A DNA stretch of 7,772 nt from DSOI01 sp041394885 (GTDB lineage: Bacteria; Acidobacteriota; Terriglobia; Bryobacterales; Bryobacteraceae). Numbering within the stretch: position 1 is the stretch's first letter; every line of letters begins with the position of its first letter. Location of the stretch: assembly GCA_041394885.1 (NCBI GenBank), contig JAWKHI010000079.1, positions 1 to 7,772 on the forward strand, read 5' to 3'. The position numbers were made by a program, and so were the translations under genes. The notes below the pieces were generated by a model. The model did no database searches. It was not told where the DNA came from and was given only the letters and a program-made list of their open reading frames with translations. This document shows positions 1-6,586 of the stretch, one piece after another.

Positions 1-1164
1 GATACCCGCCCGTCCGCCCATCAACATCGTCAGCGCCCCCATCGCCGTCGGCTGCAGTCGGCTCGAATCCCACACCAGTTGGCAATCGGTGTCGGTGAAT
101 AGCGCGCCCGTGTACCCTTGCTCCCTCCACAGCCGCCGCTCGAACCCGAAGAACACCTTCGAATTCGTCCCATATCCCAGCTCCTGAATCGCCCGCTGTT
201 TCTTCTTCGGCAGCCGCACCCGCACGTCGATCTCGCGCAGGATCGTGAACGGAATCGCCATCACCACAACATCGGCATCCACCTCCGTCACCCCGCCCCC
301 CGCCTTCTGAAACGCCAGCCTGTAGCCGCTCCCGCGCGTCGCGATGGACTCCAGACGATGACCGCGTTCGATCCGGTCGGTGAGTTCGCCCGCCACCGCG
401 TCCGGCACCCGCTGATTCCCGCCCAGAATCTTGTATCGTTCGTCGCTGTCGCCAAACAGCCGGATCCGCTCTCCCGCCAACTCGGGCGCGATCAGCGACA
501 ACATGTTCATCGCCGATTGCTCCTCCACGTCCATCCCATACTCGGTCCGGTAGGCGACCTCGAGCAAAGACCGCAGCCACCCGCTCACCCCGATCGAATC
601 CAGGTACTCCGCAATCGATACTTTGTCGAATCGCCGCGCGCCGCGCCCGTCCGATCGGCGTACATCCTCCCGCACTCGCGCCGCCACCATCCGGAACTGC
701 TCCGCGATCTCCGCCCCGCTCCGCACCGCGCCGCCGAACAGGAACGCCTCGCTGCGGAGTTTGCTCTCGCTGGGCGCTCCCGTATCGATCAGATCCAGCC
801 CAAAATGCTTCGCAAGACCCAGGATCTCCCTGTGCCCCGTATCAACGAATTCCCCGCCCAATTCCGTCACCACGTCCGGCGCTGCCACGCCCTTGGCGGA
901 GAACATCCGGCCGCCCGTCCGGTTCGACGATTCATACACCGTCGACGCGATGCCTGCCCGCTTCAACAGCCAAGAAGTGTACAGGCCCCCGATCCCGCCA
1001 CCGACGATTGCGATCCGCGGCGCCGTAGCCTCGGGCGGTGTCGCAGCCCCATGCAGCGCCGAGGCCGCGGCGCTCAATAGGAATCCGCGCCGTGTCCATG
1101 CGCGTGCCTCCGGTCCGCTGCGGGCGGTGCGAGCGAGCAGATGCATTAAGGGGGATCGAGCCAA
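1..1164 (-). CDS. Flavin monoamine oxidase-family FAD-dependent oxidoreductase, exported; 3' end outside window
   Basis: The frame is open from the TTG at 1164 to the window edge, giving 388 codons of a family usually about 450-500 residues long. The C-terminal FAD-contacting part is missing. After a short n-region comes a twin-arginine-like signal (TRRGFLLSAAASAL, about residues 24-37), then the Rossmann dinucleotide motif IAIVGGGIGG (51-60), the ribose-binding acidic residue in VYES (E78), the RTGGRM motif (82-87) and a GGEF motif (103-106), all typical of flavin amine oxidases. The downstream KILGGNQRVPDA and KVFFGF stretches also fit. The family oxidises amines to imines with FAD and releases hydrogen peroxide; the substrate cannot be read here. 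Start choice: an in-frame TGA lies just upstream, and GGAGG at 1173-1177 sits 8 bases before the TTG. The later ATG at 1146 has no usable ribosome binding site. The gene is divergent from the arsS-like gene. Family call is firm; Tat export is an inference. Confidence 0.88.
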   Translation of the reverse strand, partial: MARSPLMHLLARTARSGPEARAWTRRGFLLSAAASALHGAATPPEATAPRIAIVGGGIGGLYTSWLLKRAGIASTVYESSNRTGGRMFSAKGVAAPDVVTELGGEFVDTGHREILGLAKHFGLDLIDTGAPSESKLRSEAFLFGGAVRSGAEIAEQFRMVAARVREDVRRSDGRGARRFDKVSIAEYLDSIGVSGWLRSLLEVAYRTEYGMDVEEQSAMNMLSLIAPELAGERIRLFGDSDERYKILGGNQRVPDAVAGELTDRIERGHRLESIATRGSGYRLAFQKAGGGVTEVDADVVVMAIPFTILREIDVRVRLPKKKQRAIQELGYGTNSKVFFGFERRLWREQGYTGALFTDTDCQLVWDSSRLQPTAMGALTMLMGGRAGI

Positions 1165-1177
1165 TGGATAAACCTCC
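1162..1177 (-). promoter_or_regulatory. Ribosome binding site and TTG start of the amine oxidase
   Basis: On the minus strand, GGAGG (1177 to 1173) is followed after 8 bases by TTG (1164-1162). This spacing decides the start in favour of TTG over the in-frame ATG at 1146, which is 26 bases from the same GGAGG. The TTG start adds six residues before that methionine. Confidence 0.6.
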
Positions 1178-1268
1178 GGAATGTACGCTCAGTCTAGCAG
1201 AGTTCGAGTCCTGTAACTTTTCGCCACGGTCCCTTGCCCACACCGGCCGCGGACAGTAGCCTTAGAAG
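1165..1268. promoter_or_regulatory. Divergent intergenic region, presumed to hold two promoters
   Basis: This 104-base spacer separates the starts of two divergent genes, so both promoters should lie here or just inside the flanking genes. Only weak matches to sigma-70 boxes were seen. TTGCCC at 1234-1239 lies 17 bases before TAGCCT at 1257-1262, but that would place transcription start at the start codon itself. No clear operator palindrome was found beyond GC-rich self-complementary bases near 1243-1251. The assignment rests on gene orientation. Confidence 0.35.
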
Positions 1269-2297
1269 GTGAGCTTATTGAGCGCCAATAGCCCGATCGC
1301 GCTTGCCTCGCAGCAACTGCGCGTTCTCAACACGGCGCATCCCGTCCGCCCGTTCGCGGACGCTCTCGGCGCGCTTCACCCTCTCACCGCCACCGGCATC
1401 CAAACCCTCCAGATCAATGTCGGTAAGCTCTGCAACCAAACCTGCGGCCATTGCCACGTCGATGCCGGTCCCGACCGCCGCGAAGTCATGTCGCGCGAGA
1501 CCGCGGCCATGTGCATAGAAGCCGTCAAAACCGCCCGCATCCCCACCGTCGATATCACCGGCGGAGCGCCGGAGCTCAATCCCAATTTCCGCTGGATCGT
1601 CGAACAGGCCCGCGACCTCGGCGCCCATGTGATGGACCGCTGTAATCTCTCCGTTCTCCTTCTCCCCTCTCAATCCGGCCTCATCGATTTCCTCGCCCGC
1701 CACAACGTGGAGATCGTCGCCAGCATGCCCTGTTACCTCGAAGAAAACGTGAATCGCCAACGCGGCGAAGGCGTTTACTTGAAATCCATTGAGGCTCTCC
1801 AGCGGCTCAATGCCGCCGGCTACGGACAACCCGGATCCGGCCTCATCCTCAATCTCGTCTACAATCCCAGCGGACCCTCCCTGCCTCCTCCTCAGGACTC
1901 TCTCGAGGCCGACTACAAGCGCGAACTGCAGGATCGCTTTGGCATCGTTTTCCATTCCCTCTTCACGATGACCAACATGCCCATCTCCCGGTTCCTGGAC
2001 TCCCTCCTCCAATCCGGCCGCTACGATGCCTACATGGAGAAGCTCGTCGCAGCCTACAACCCCTCCGCGGCCGCCGGAGTCATGTGCCGCACCCTCGTCT
2101 CTGTCGGTTGGGATGGCCTCCTCTACGATTGCGACTTCAATCAGATGCTGGACCTCACCTTGAACCACGGCGCGCCCACCCACATCCGTGACTTCAACCG
2201 CCACGCCCTTCACAACCGCCGCATCGTCGTCGGACCCCATTGCTACGGCTGCACCGCCGGCGCCGGATCCAGTTGCGGCGGATCTACTATAAAATAA
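1269..2297 (+). CDS. arsS: ArsS-type arsenosugar biosynthesis radical SAM protein
   Basis: A 342-residue protein counted from GTG 1269. The radical SAM motif CNQTCGHC gives C55, C59 and C62 in a CX3CX2C arrangement for the 4Fe-4S cluster, followed by HVDAGPDRRE, a hallmark of this family. TGGAPEL (97-103) fits the SAM-binding GGE-type position, and MPCYLEENV (153-161) is another family signature. The C-terminal domain carries C273, C288, C325, C328 and C336 in the pattern CRTLVSVGWDG, YDCDFNQ, HCYGCTAGAGSSCGG, consistent with an auxiliary cluster site. Characterised ArsS transfers the 5'-deoxyadenosyl group of SAM to dimethylarsenite in arsenosugar synthesis. The usual partner, the arsenite methyltransferase ArsM, is not in this window, so the substrate is not confirmed by context. 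No signal peptide was seen, so it is probably cytoplasmic. An alternative start, TTG at 1278, fits the AAGGTGA at 1266-1272 better than GTG 1269, which overlaps it. Confidence 0.9.
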   Translation: MSLLSANSPIALASQQLRVLNTAHPVRPFADALGALHPLTATGIQTLQINVGKLCNQTCGHCHVDAGPDRREVMSRETAAMCIEAVKTARIPTVDITGGAPELNPNFRWIVEQARDLGAHVMDRCNLSVLLLPSQSGLIDFLARHNVEIVASMPCYLEENVNRQRGEGVYLKSIEALQRLNAAGYGQPGSGLILNLVYNPSGPSLPPPQDSLEADYKRELQDRFGIVFHSLFTMTNMPISRFLDSLLQSGRYDAYMEKLVAAYNPSAAAGVMCRTLVSVGWDGLLYDCDFNQMLDLTLNHGAPTHIRDFNRHALHNRRIVVGPHCYGCTAGAGSSCGGSTIK

Positions 2298-2301
2298 TTT
2301 T
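2288..2301 (+). promoter_or_regulatory. AT-only patch, possible -10 region for the heme/ankyrin gene
   Basis: Fourteen consecutive A/T bases span the end of the radical SAM gene in otherwise GC-rich DNA. They contain TATAAA (2288-2293), TAAAAT (2290-2295) and AATAAT (2293-2298). A start site near 2305 would leave a leader of about 60 bases that includes the GGAGG at 2347-2351. No -35 box at the right distance was found; TTGCGG at 2273 is too close. Read-through from the upstream gene is equally possible. Confidence 0.25.
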
Positions 2302-2364
2302 CGTCGGGTGAGCATCTTCGTCCCGATTCTGCGCGTACTGAATCGAGGAGGTTCTACCGAACAT

Positions 2365-4110
2365 ATGCAAACCCGAACCCGGATCCCCGCCGCCTTCATC
2401 GCTTTGCCGATGATCGCCCTGCCGCTGATGGCGCAGCCGGCCACAGCGGCTGCTCATTCCCAACCCGGCATCCGCGCCGCCGCGGAACGCGCCCTGGCGC
2501 GCTTTGAAGACACCGCTCGCGTCTGGACCGCGAAGCAGCAGTGCATCTCTTGCCACAACCAGACCCTTCCCATGATGGCTCTCGCCTCGGCCCGCCGCCG
2601 CGGCATCGCCGTCAATGAAGATGTCGCCCGATCCCACTCAGCCAAAGTCTTCGCGTTGATGAGTTCCATCGACACCGCTGTACAGGCCAATTTCCTGATC
2701 GATCCGGCCATGGGCGAAGGTTACGCGCTCATGGCTGCCCATGCCGCCGGCGTCGAACCCAGCCTCACCACCGCCATCTACGCCAACCGCATCGCCAACT
2801 GGCAGCGCGCCGACGGCCACTGGCCCACGTTCGACAATCGGCCTCCTCACTCGGCAAGTGCCATCACCGCTACCGCTGTCGCATCTCGCGCCGTTGCGCT
2901 CTACATGCCCGCCGAAAAGATGGCCGCAAGACGTTCCACACTGGCCGCCGCCGCTGCCTGGCTCGCCAAGCAGCACCCCACCTCCACGGAGGACCTCAGC
3001 TACCAACTCATGGGCCTGATGTGGACCGGTGCTTCCAAGCCCGCCATCGCACGCGCCGCGGCTGCGTTGCGCAAAGCTCAACTCCCCGGCGGCGGGTGGG
3101 CGCAGATGCCTGGCATGGCTCCCGACGCCTACGCAACCGGTCAGGCGCTCGTCGCCTTGGCCAGCCACCAGGACGCCGCCTGGAACAAAGGAATTCAGTT
3201 CTTGATGCGGACCCAGGCCGCCGACGGCACTTGGTGCGTCAAGACCCGGCTGCACTCCAAAGCGCCGATCAGCCCGCCCTATTTCGAGACCGGCTTCCCC
3301 TATGGCAAAGACCAGATCATTTCCACAGCCGGATCCGCGTGGGCCACAATGGCTCTGCTGGAAGCTCTTCCCATGGTTGCTGCGCCCGGCGCCCCGTTGC
3401 CGGTGCCCGAAGCCGCGCCCGTCGGCGAGCAGCCCTGGATGCGCGCCGCCATGTTTGGCCCTGCCGCCGGCGTCAAAGAGATAGACCCCAACGCCGCCAC
3501 CCAAGCCGGAACCACCGTGATGATGATGACCGCGCATGACCCTGCCAAGACGGACATCCTCATCGGTCGTGGCGCGTCGGTCACCCAGGCGGCAAAAACC
3601 GGTTTCACTCCGCTGATGGTCGCCGCCACCTACCGCAACAACAGCCAGACGCTCCGTCTCCTGATTGGCCACGGCGCGCAGCCCAACCCCGGCAAAGGCG
3701 TCATGTTCAACGCGTCCCCGCTCGCCATCGCTTCCATCGCCGGCGATATCGGCATGATGCGGCAACTCATCGCCGCCGGCGCGGATCTGAAGCGTCCCAT
3801 GATGATCGTCGGCATGATCCCCGTCACGCCTCTATTCATCGCCACGGACTGGAATGACCCCGCGGAAATCGAACTCCTCGTCAAAGCCGGCGCCGAGGTC
3901 AATTCCCTCGACAGTTTCAAGATGACGCCGCTCTCGGCTGCCGTGCTCGGCCATCGCGAGGACGCCGCGCGCACCCTGCTGGATCTCGGCGCCTCAACCT
4001 CCGTTGTCGACACCTTCGGCCTCACTCCCATGGACCATGCCGCCATGATCGACTTCGGCGATCCCGGGTTCGTCAACCGGCTAACTCGAAAATCGGCTCA
4101 CCGCGACTGA
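2365..4110 (+). CDS. Exported heme-motif / squalene-cyclase-like toroid / ankyrin-repeat protein
   Basis: A 581-residue protein with three parts. A signal peptide (hydrophobic about 8-29, likely cut after ATAAA at 30) precedes a single c-type heme motif CISCH (C60, C63, H64). Residues about 115-336 form alpha-helical repeats with QW-like ends: NWQRADGHW (145-153), QLPGGGW (239-245) and FLMRTQAADGTW (279-290), as in the alpha/alpha-toroid fold of squalene cyclases and prenyltransferases. The DXDD acid motif of squalene-hopene cyclase is absent, so cyclase activity is unlikely. After a Pro/Ala-rich linker (about 337-357), residues 380-572 hold five to six ankyrin repeats, for example TPLMVAATY, LLIGHGAQPN, LIAAGADL, LLVKAGAEVN and LLDLGAS. 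Role unknown; a periplasmic redox or binding scaffold is an inference. ATG 2365 follows GGAGG (2347-2351) by 13 bases, a long spacing. A GTG at 2308 would extend the frame but puts 19 polar residues before the signal peptide. It overlaps the PQQ enzyme gene tail to tail. Confidence 0.85.
   Translation: MQTRTRIPAAFIALPMIALPLMAQPATAAAHSQPGIRAAAERALARFEDTARVWTAKQQCISCHNQTLPMMALASARRRGIAVNEDVARSHSAKVFALMSSIDTAVQANFLIDPAMGEGYALMAAHAAGVEPSLTTAIYANRIANWQRADGHWPTFDNRPPHSASAITATAVASRAVALYMPAEKMAARRSTLAAAAAWLAKQHPTSTEDLSYQLMGLMWTGASKPAIARAAAALRKAQLPGGGWAQMPGMAPDAYATGQALVALASHQDAAWNKGIQFLMRTQAADGTWCVKTRLHSKAPISPPYFETGFPYGKDQIISTAGSAWATMALLEALPMVAAPGAPLPVPEAAPVGEQPWMRAAMFGPAAGVKEIDPNAATQAGTTVMMMTAHDPAKTDILIGRGASVTQAAKTGFTPLMVAATYRNNSQTLRLLIGHGAQPNPGKGVMFNASPLAIASIAGDIGMMRQLIAAGADLKRPMMIVGMIPVTPLFIATDWNDPAEIELLVKAGAEVNSLDSFKMTPLSAAVLGHREDAARTLLDLGASTSVVDTFGLTPMDHAAMIDFGDPGFVNRLTRKSAHRD
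4098..4110. other. Tail-to-tail overlap of two coding regions
   Basis: The plus-strand heme/ankyrin gene stops with TGA at 4108-4110. The minus-strand PQQ dehydrogenase stops with TGA at 4100-4098. The last 13 bases are therefore coding on both strands, and no intrinsic terminator hairpin with a T-run is visible between the genes. Transcripts from the two sides would be complementary at their 3' ends. Confidence 0.9.
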
Positions 4111-5702
4111 GTCGTCTTCGGCAGCGGCACCGCTTGCACCGCCTCGAACAAGCCGAATGCAAACACCGCCGTTGCGGACTCGATGGCGACGTACTGCTTG
4201 CCATCCACCGCGTACGTTATGGGCGAGGCCGTCAACCCCTCGCCCATATTGAAATTCCACAGGTGCTTCCCGTTCCGCGCATCCACCGCCACCAGATTCC
4301 CATCGTCGTCCCCGAAAAAGATCACTCCCCCCGCCGTCGACAACGTCCCTGCCCACGATTCGCCCGGACCCGTCATCGGATACTCCCACTGCCGCTTTCC
4401 CGTCTTCGGATCGAACGCCCGGAGAAAAAACTGGCCCACGTCGCTCGGCTTCGGACCGGCGCCCCCACCGGAAAAATTCTTCTTCGGCTCCGGCGTCTTT
4501 GACGAACTCGTGAAGATGTCGCATTGTTCCAGCGTCACCACATAGAACAACCCCGTCGCCGGATTATAGGACGGTGACATCCAGTTGGTCGCCCCCCGCA
4601 CTCCCGGACATACCCGATTCCCCGCCGGCGTCGGCTCCTTGCCCGGCACTTCCATCGGACGCCCCTTGGCATCCACGCCCGTTGCCCAGTCCAGGTTGTC
4701 CACCAGTTTCGTCGCCCGCAGAAACTGTCCCGTTTCCCTATCCAGCATGTAGAAGAACCCGTTGCGATTCGCGTGTAGCACAACCTTGCGATTGCGGCCC
4801 TCCCAGGGAACCTCCACCAGCACCGGCCACGATTGCGCGTCCCAGTCATGAACGTCGTGCGGTGTGAACTGGAAGTGCCACTTCAACTTGCCCGTATCGG
4901 CGTCCAACGCCAGCACCGAACATGAGTACAGGTTGTCACCCTTCCGATCGCCGCCATAGAAATCGGGCCACGGATTCCCTGTCGTCCAGAACAGTGTATT
5001 GGTATCCGGATCGTAAGTGCCCGATAGCCAAGTCGCGCCGCCGCCGTACTCGATCAGATCGCCCCACGTTTCAGACCCCGGCTCCCCCTTGGCCGGAATC
5101 GTGTACGTCCGCCACAACTCCTCGCCCGTCGACGCCGACAGCGCCGCGATGAATCCGCGCATCCCCGTGTCGCCGCCCGCGTTCCCCACCAGAACTTTGT
5201 CCTTCACTACCAACGGAGCCGCCGACGAAAAGATTCCCGTTTCGATATCGCCGTACTTCTTCTGCCACTCCACCGCGCCCGTCTTCCGGTTCAACGCCAC
5301 CAGATGTACATCCGCTGTCACGAAATAGACACGGTCGCCCACGATCGCCGCCCCACGGTTCACCGCTTCCTTTTTCGCCCGCGTATCCTTGTACGCCCAG
5401 ATCAGCCGTCCGTTCCGCGCGTCCAAGGCACGAATCTCATTGGTCGCCGTGATGTACATGATCCCGTCGTACACAATCGGCACTCCGCGCAACCCGCCCG
5501 CCTTCGGCACGTGATACACCCACTTCGAAACTACGGACCCCACGTTCGCCGTCGTGATCTGCTTCAACGGGCTGTGCCGTTGGCCACGGTAGTCGCCTGC
5601 GTAGGTGAGCCAATTGTCGCCCGGTCCCCGAACGATGTCCTCGAATTTTACTTGGCCCGGCGCAATCGCGGCGGCCAGCAGCAGCATGATGCCGTAGCGC
5701 AT
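4098..5702 (-). CDS. PQQ-dependent alcohol/aldehyde dehydrogenase (quinoprotein propeller, no heme domain)
   Basis: A 534-residue periplasmic protein with a short signal peptide (about 1-16). Tryptophan-docking repeats of the eight-bladed quinoprotein propeller are clear: NGRLIW (97-102), TGAVEW (141-146), TGEELW (192-197), TGKLKW (270-275), TGKRQW (434-439) and NGKHLW (477-482). By motif alignment to methanol dehydrogenases, TGNP (241-244) supplies the metal-ligand Asn (N243), D286 in HDWDA is the catalytic base, and NRNGFFYMLDR (312-322) carries the conserved Arg. D288, two residues after the base, matches the extra Asp of lanthanide-type enzymes. The metal-ligand Glu position is Asp (D178 in GGDTGMRG), and the vicinal Cys pair before VNRG is Lys-Lys (110-111). 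The length and end of the protein show no cytochrome domain, so an outside electron acceptor is needed, probably the cytochrome encoded 12 bases upstream. AAAGGA lies about 4 bases before the ATG. Substrate unknown. Confidence 0.9.
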   Translation of the reverse strand: MRYGIMLLLAAAIAPGQVKFEDIVRGPGDNWLTYAGDYRGQRHSPLKQITTANVGSVVSKWVYHVPKAGGLRGVPIVYDGIMYITATNEIRALDARNGRLIWAYKDTRAKKEAVNRGAAIVGDRVYFVTADVHLVALNRKTGAVEWQKKYGDIETGIFSSAAPLVVKDKVLVGNAGGDTGMRGFIAALSASTGEELWRTYTIPAKGEPGSETWGDLIEYGGGATWLSGTYDPDTNTLFWTTGNPWPDFYGGDRKGDNLYSCSVLALDADTGKLKWHFQFTPHDVHDWDAQSWPVLVEVPWEGRNRKVVLHANRNGFFYMLDRETGQFLRATKLVDNLDWATGVDAKGRPMEVPGKEPTPAGNRVCPGVRGATNWMSPSYNPATGLFYVVTLEQCDIFTSSSKTPEPKKNFSGGGAGPKPSDVGQFFLRAFDPKTGKRQWEYPMTGPGESWAGTLSTAGGVIFFGDDDGNLVAVDARNGKHLWNFNMGEGLTASPITYAVDGKQYVAIESATAVFAFGLFEAVQAVPLPKTTQSR

Positions 5703-5715
5703 AATTTCCTTTCGA

Positions 5716-6513
5716 TTACTGGATCTCGCGCAGGCTCTGCTTGGCGAGATAGGCGATCAATCCGTCGATCTGCGCTTTGTCCAGACGCTTGGCGTAGTCC
5801 TTCGGCATCGGCGATCCCTTGCCCACCGTCATCTCCGCCACATCCGCCATCCGGATCAAATGCAGGTTCCCTTTACCGTCCTGCAACTGAAGCGAGTAGT
5901 TGGTTCGGTTTCGCGCAACACCCTGCAGCCGGGTTCCGTCCTTCATCGCAACACGGACGGACCGGTACCCTGGAGCTCCATCCGCGTCCGGATCCACGAT
6001 CGCTTCCCGCAACGACCCTGCGGACCGCGTCGCCCCCGCGTTCCCCAAGTCCGGCCCCAGCATTCCGCCCTTGCCGCGAATCGCATGGCAATTCGAGCAC
6101 CCAGCCGTCTTGGACCAGAAGATCTCCTCGCCCGCTTTCGCATCCCCCGATACCGGCGTCTCGATCGCCGGCGCCGTAAGTGACTTTACGAACGCCACCA
6201 CCCGCCACGCATCGTCCTCGGGCAGATTCGACGCCGGCATCCCGCCCGCCGGGATCCCATTCTGCACCGCCTTGTACAGCGTGTCTTCGTCCAACGGATG
6301 CCAGAAAACCCGCTCCACCAGGTTCGGTCCACGGCCGCCTTTCCCATCCATGCCGTGACACGCCGCGCAACCGCTCGCAAACAACTTCTGCCCGGCCTCG
6401 ATCGCGGCCGTGTTTCCAATGAATTTGTTCTTGTCCTTGGCGCCTTCCTTTTCGTGTTGAGCCAACGCCGGAAGCGCCATTGCCAGACAAATGAGTGCGG
6501 GTCGGGTGCGCAT
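5716..6513 (-). CDS. Exported two-heme cytochrome c with C-terminal heme-associated domain
   Basis: A 265-residue protein. The signal peptide (1-18, cut after ALPALA) is followed by a first cytochrome c domain with CAACH (C49, C52, H53) and probable Met ligand M92 in GGMP. The second module has CSNCH (C139, C142, H143), then GPDL, the beta-rich stretch YRSVRVAMKDGTRLQG, and an end with SPMP (M236) and DGLIAYL. This second module looks like the CxxCH/heme-binding domain described in Planctomycetes, Verrucomicrobia and Acidobacteria (TIGR02603 type, from memory). Such proteins carry electrons in the periplasm. The stop codon lies 12 bases before the PQQ dehydrogenase start, so the pair is almost certainly cotranscribed, and this is the best candidate electron acceptor for PQQ. 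Only ATG 6513 can start the frame, since an in-frame TAA lies four codons upstream. It has no convincing ribosome binding site. Confidence 0.92.
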   Translation of the reverse strand: MRTRPALICLAMALPALAQHEKEGAKDKNKFIGNTAAIEAGQKLFASGCAACHGMDGKGGRGPNLVERVFWHPLDEDTLYKAVQNGIPAGGMPASNLPEDDAWRVVAFVKSLTAPAIETPVSGDAKAGEEIFWSKTAGCSNCHAIRGKGGMLGPDLGNAGATRSAGSLREAIVDPDADGAPGYRSVRVAMKDGTRLQGVARNRTNYSLQLQDGKGNLHLIRMADVAEMTVGKGSPMPKDYAKRLDKAQIDGLIAYLAKQSLREIQ

Positions 6514-6521
6514 GCTGGACC

Positions 6522-6553
6522 ATTATCCCACCGAAATTCCCCACCCGGTGGGA
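6522..6553 (-). promoter_or_regulatory. Candidate extended -10 promoter with operator-like CCCACC repeats before the cytochrome gene
   Basis: Reading the minus strand, TGG (6530-6528) directly precedes GATAAT (6527-6522), an extended -10 pattern with five of six bases matching TATAAT, only 8 bases before the ATG. Three copies of one half-site surround it: CCCACC at 6527-6532, CCCACC at 6540-6545 and its complement GGTGGG at 6547-6552. The last two form a 13-base palindrome with a one-base centre. The first and third, extended to TCCCACC and GGTGGGA, form a perfect inverted repeat with centres 21 bases apart. A start near 6514 would give a leaderless message, which agrees with the missing ribosome binding site. 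No -35 box is visible. Confidence 0.35.
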
Positions 6554-6586
6554 ACGCTCCGTGGTGCCGGGCTTCGCTCTCCGGAC

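Noticed and set aside
118..1080. Long plus-strand open frame of about 320 codons
   Set aside because: It lies antisense to the amine oxidase, is extremely rich in Arg, Pro and His, and has no recognisable motif. It is a by-product of high GC opposite a real gene.
1431..2277. Possible selenocysteine in the ArsS-like protein
   Set aside because: Some related radical SAM/Cys-rich proteins are described as selenoproteins, but all expected positions here are ordinary Cys codons and there is no in-frame TGA.
2308..2364. GTG-initiated N-terminal extension of the heme/ankyrin gene
   Set aside because: No ribosome binding site precedes the GTG, and the extension would bury the signal peptide behind 19 extra residues. 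The GGAGG at 2347-2351 lies inside it and points to ATG 2365.
1275..2444. Minus-strand open frame of about 389 codons
   Set aside because: It runs opposite the radical SAM gene, whose family motifs are unmistakable. Its Gly/Ala/Val-rich translation has no domain.
2638..3765. Minus-strand open frame of about 375 codons
   Set aside because: It lies opposite the heme/ankyrin gene, with Gly/Arg/His-rich low-complexity content and no motif.
5304..6179. Plus-strand open frame of about 291 codons spanning two genes
   Set aside because: It crosses the antisense of both the PQQ enzyme and cytochrome genes, and its translation is rich in Arg, Pro and Ser without domain signals.
6526..6553. TCCCACC...GGTGGGA hairpin as a terminator for the dehydrogenase gene
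   Set aside because: The stem is 7 pairs with a 14-base loop and is not followed by a T-run on the minus strand. An operator role over the candidate promoter fits better.
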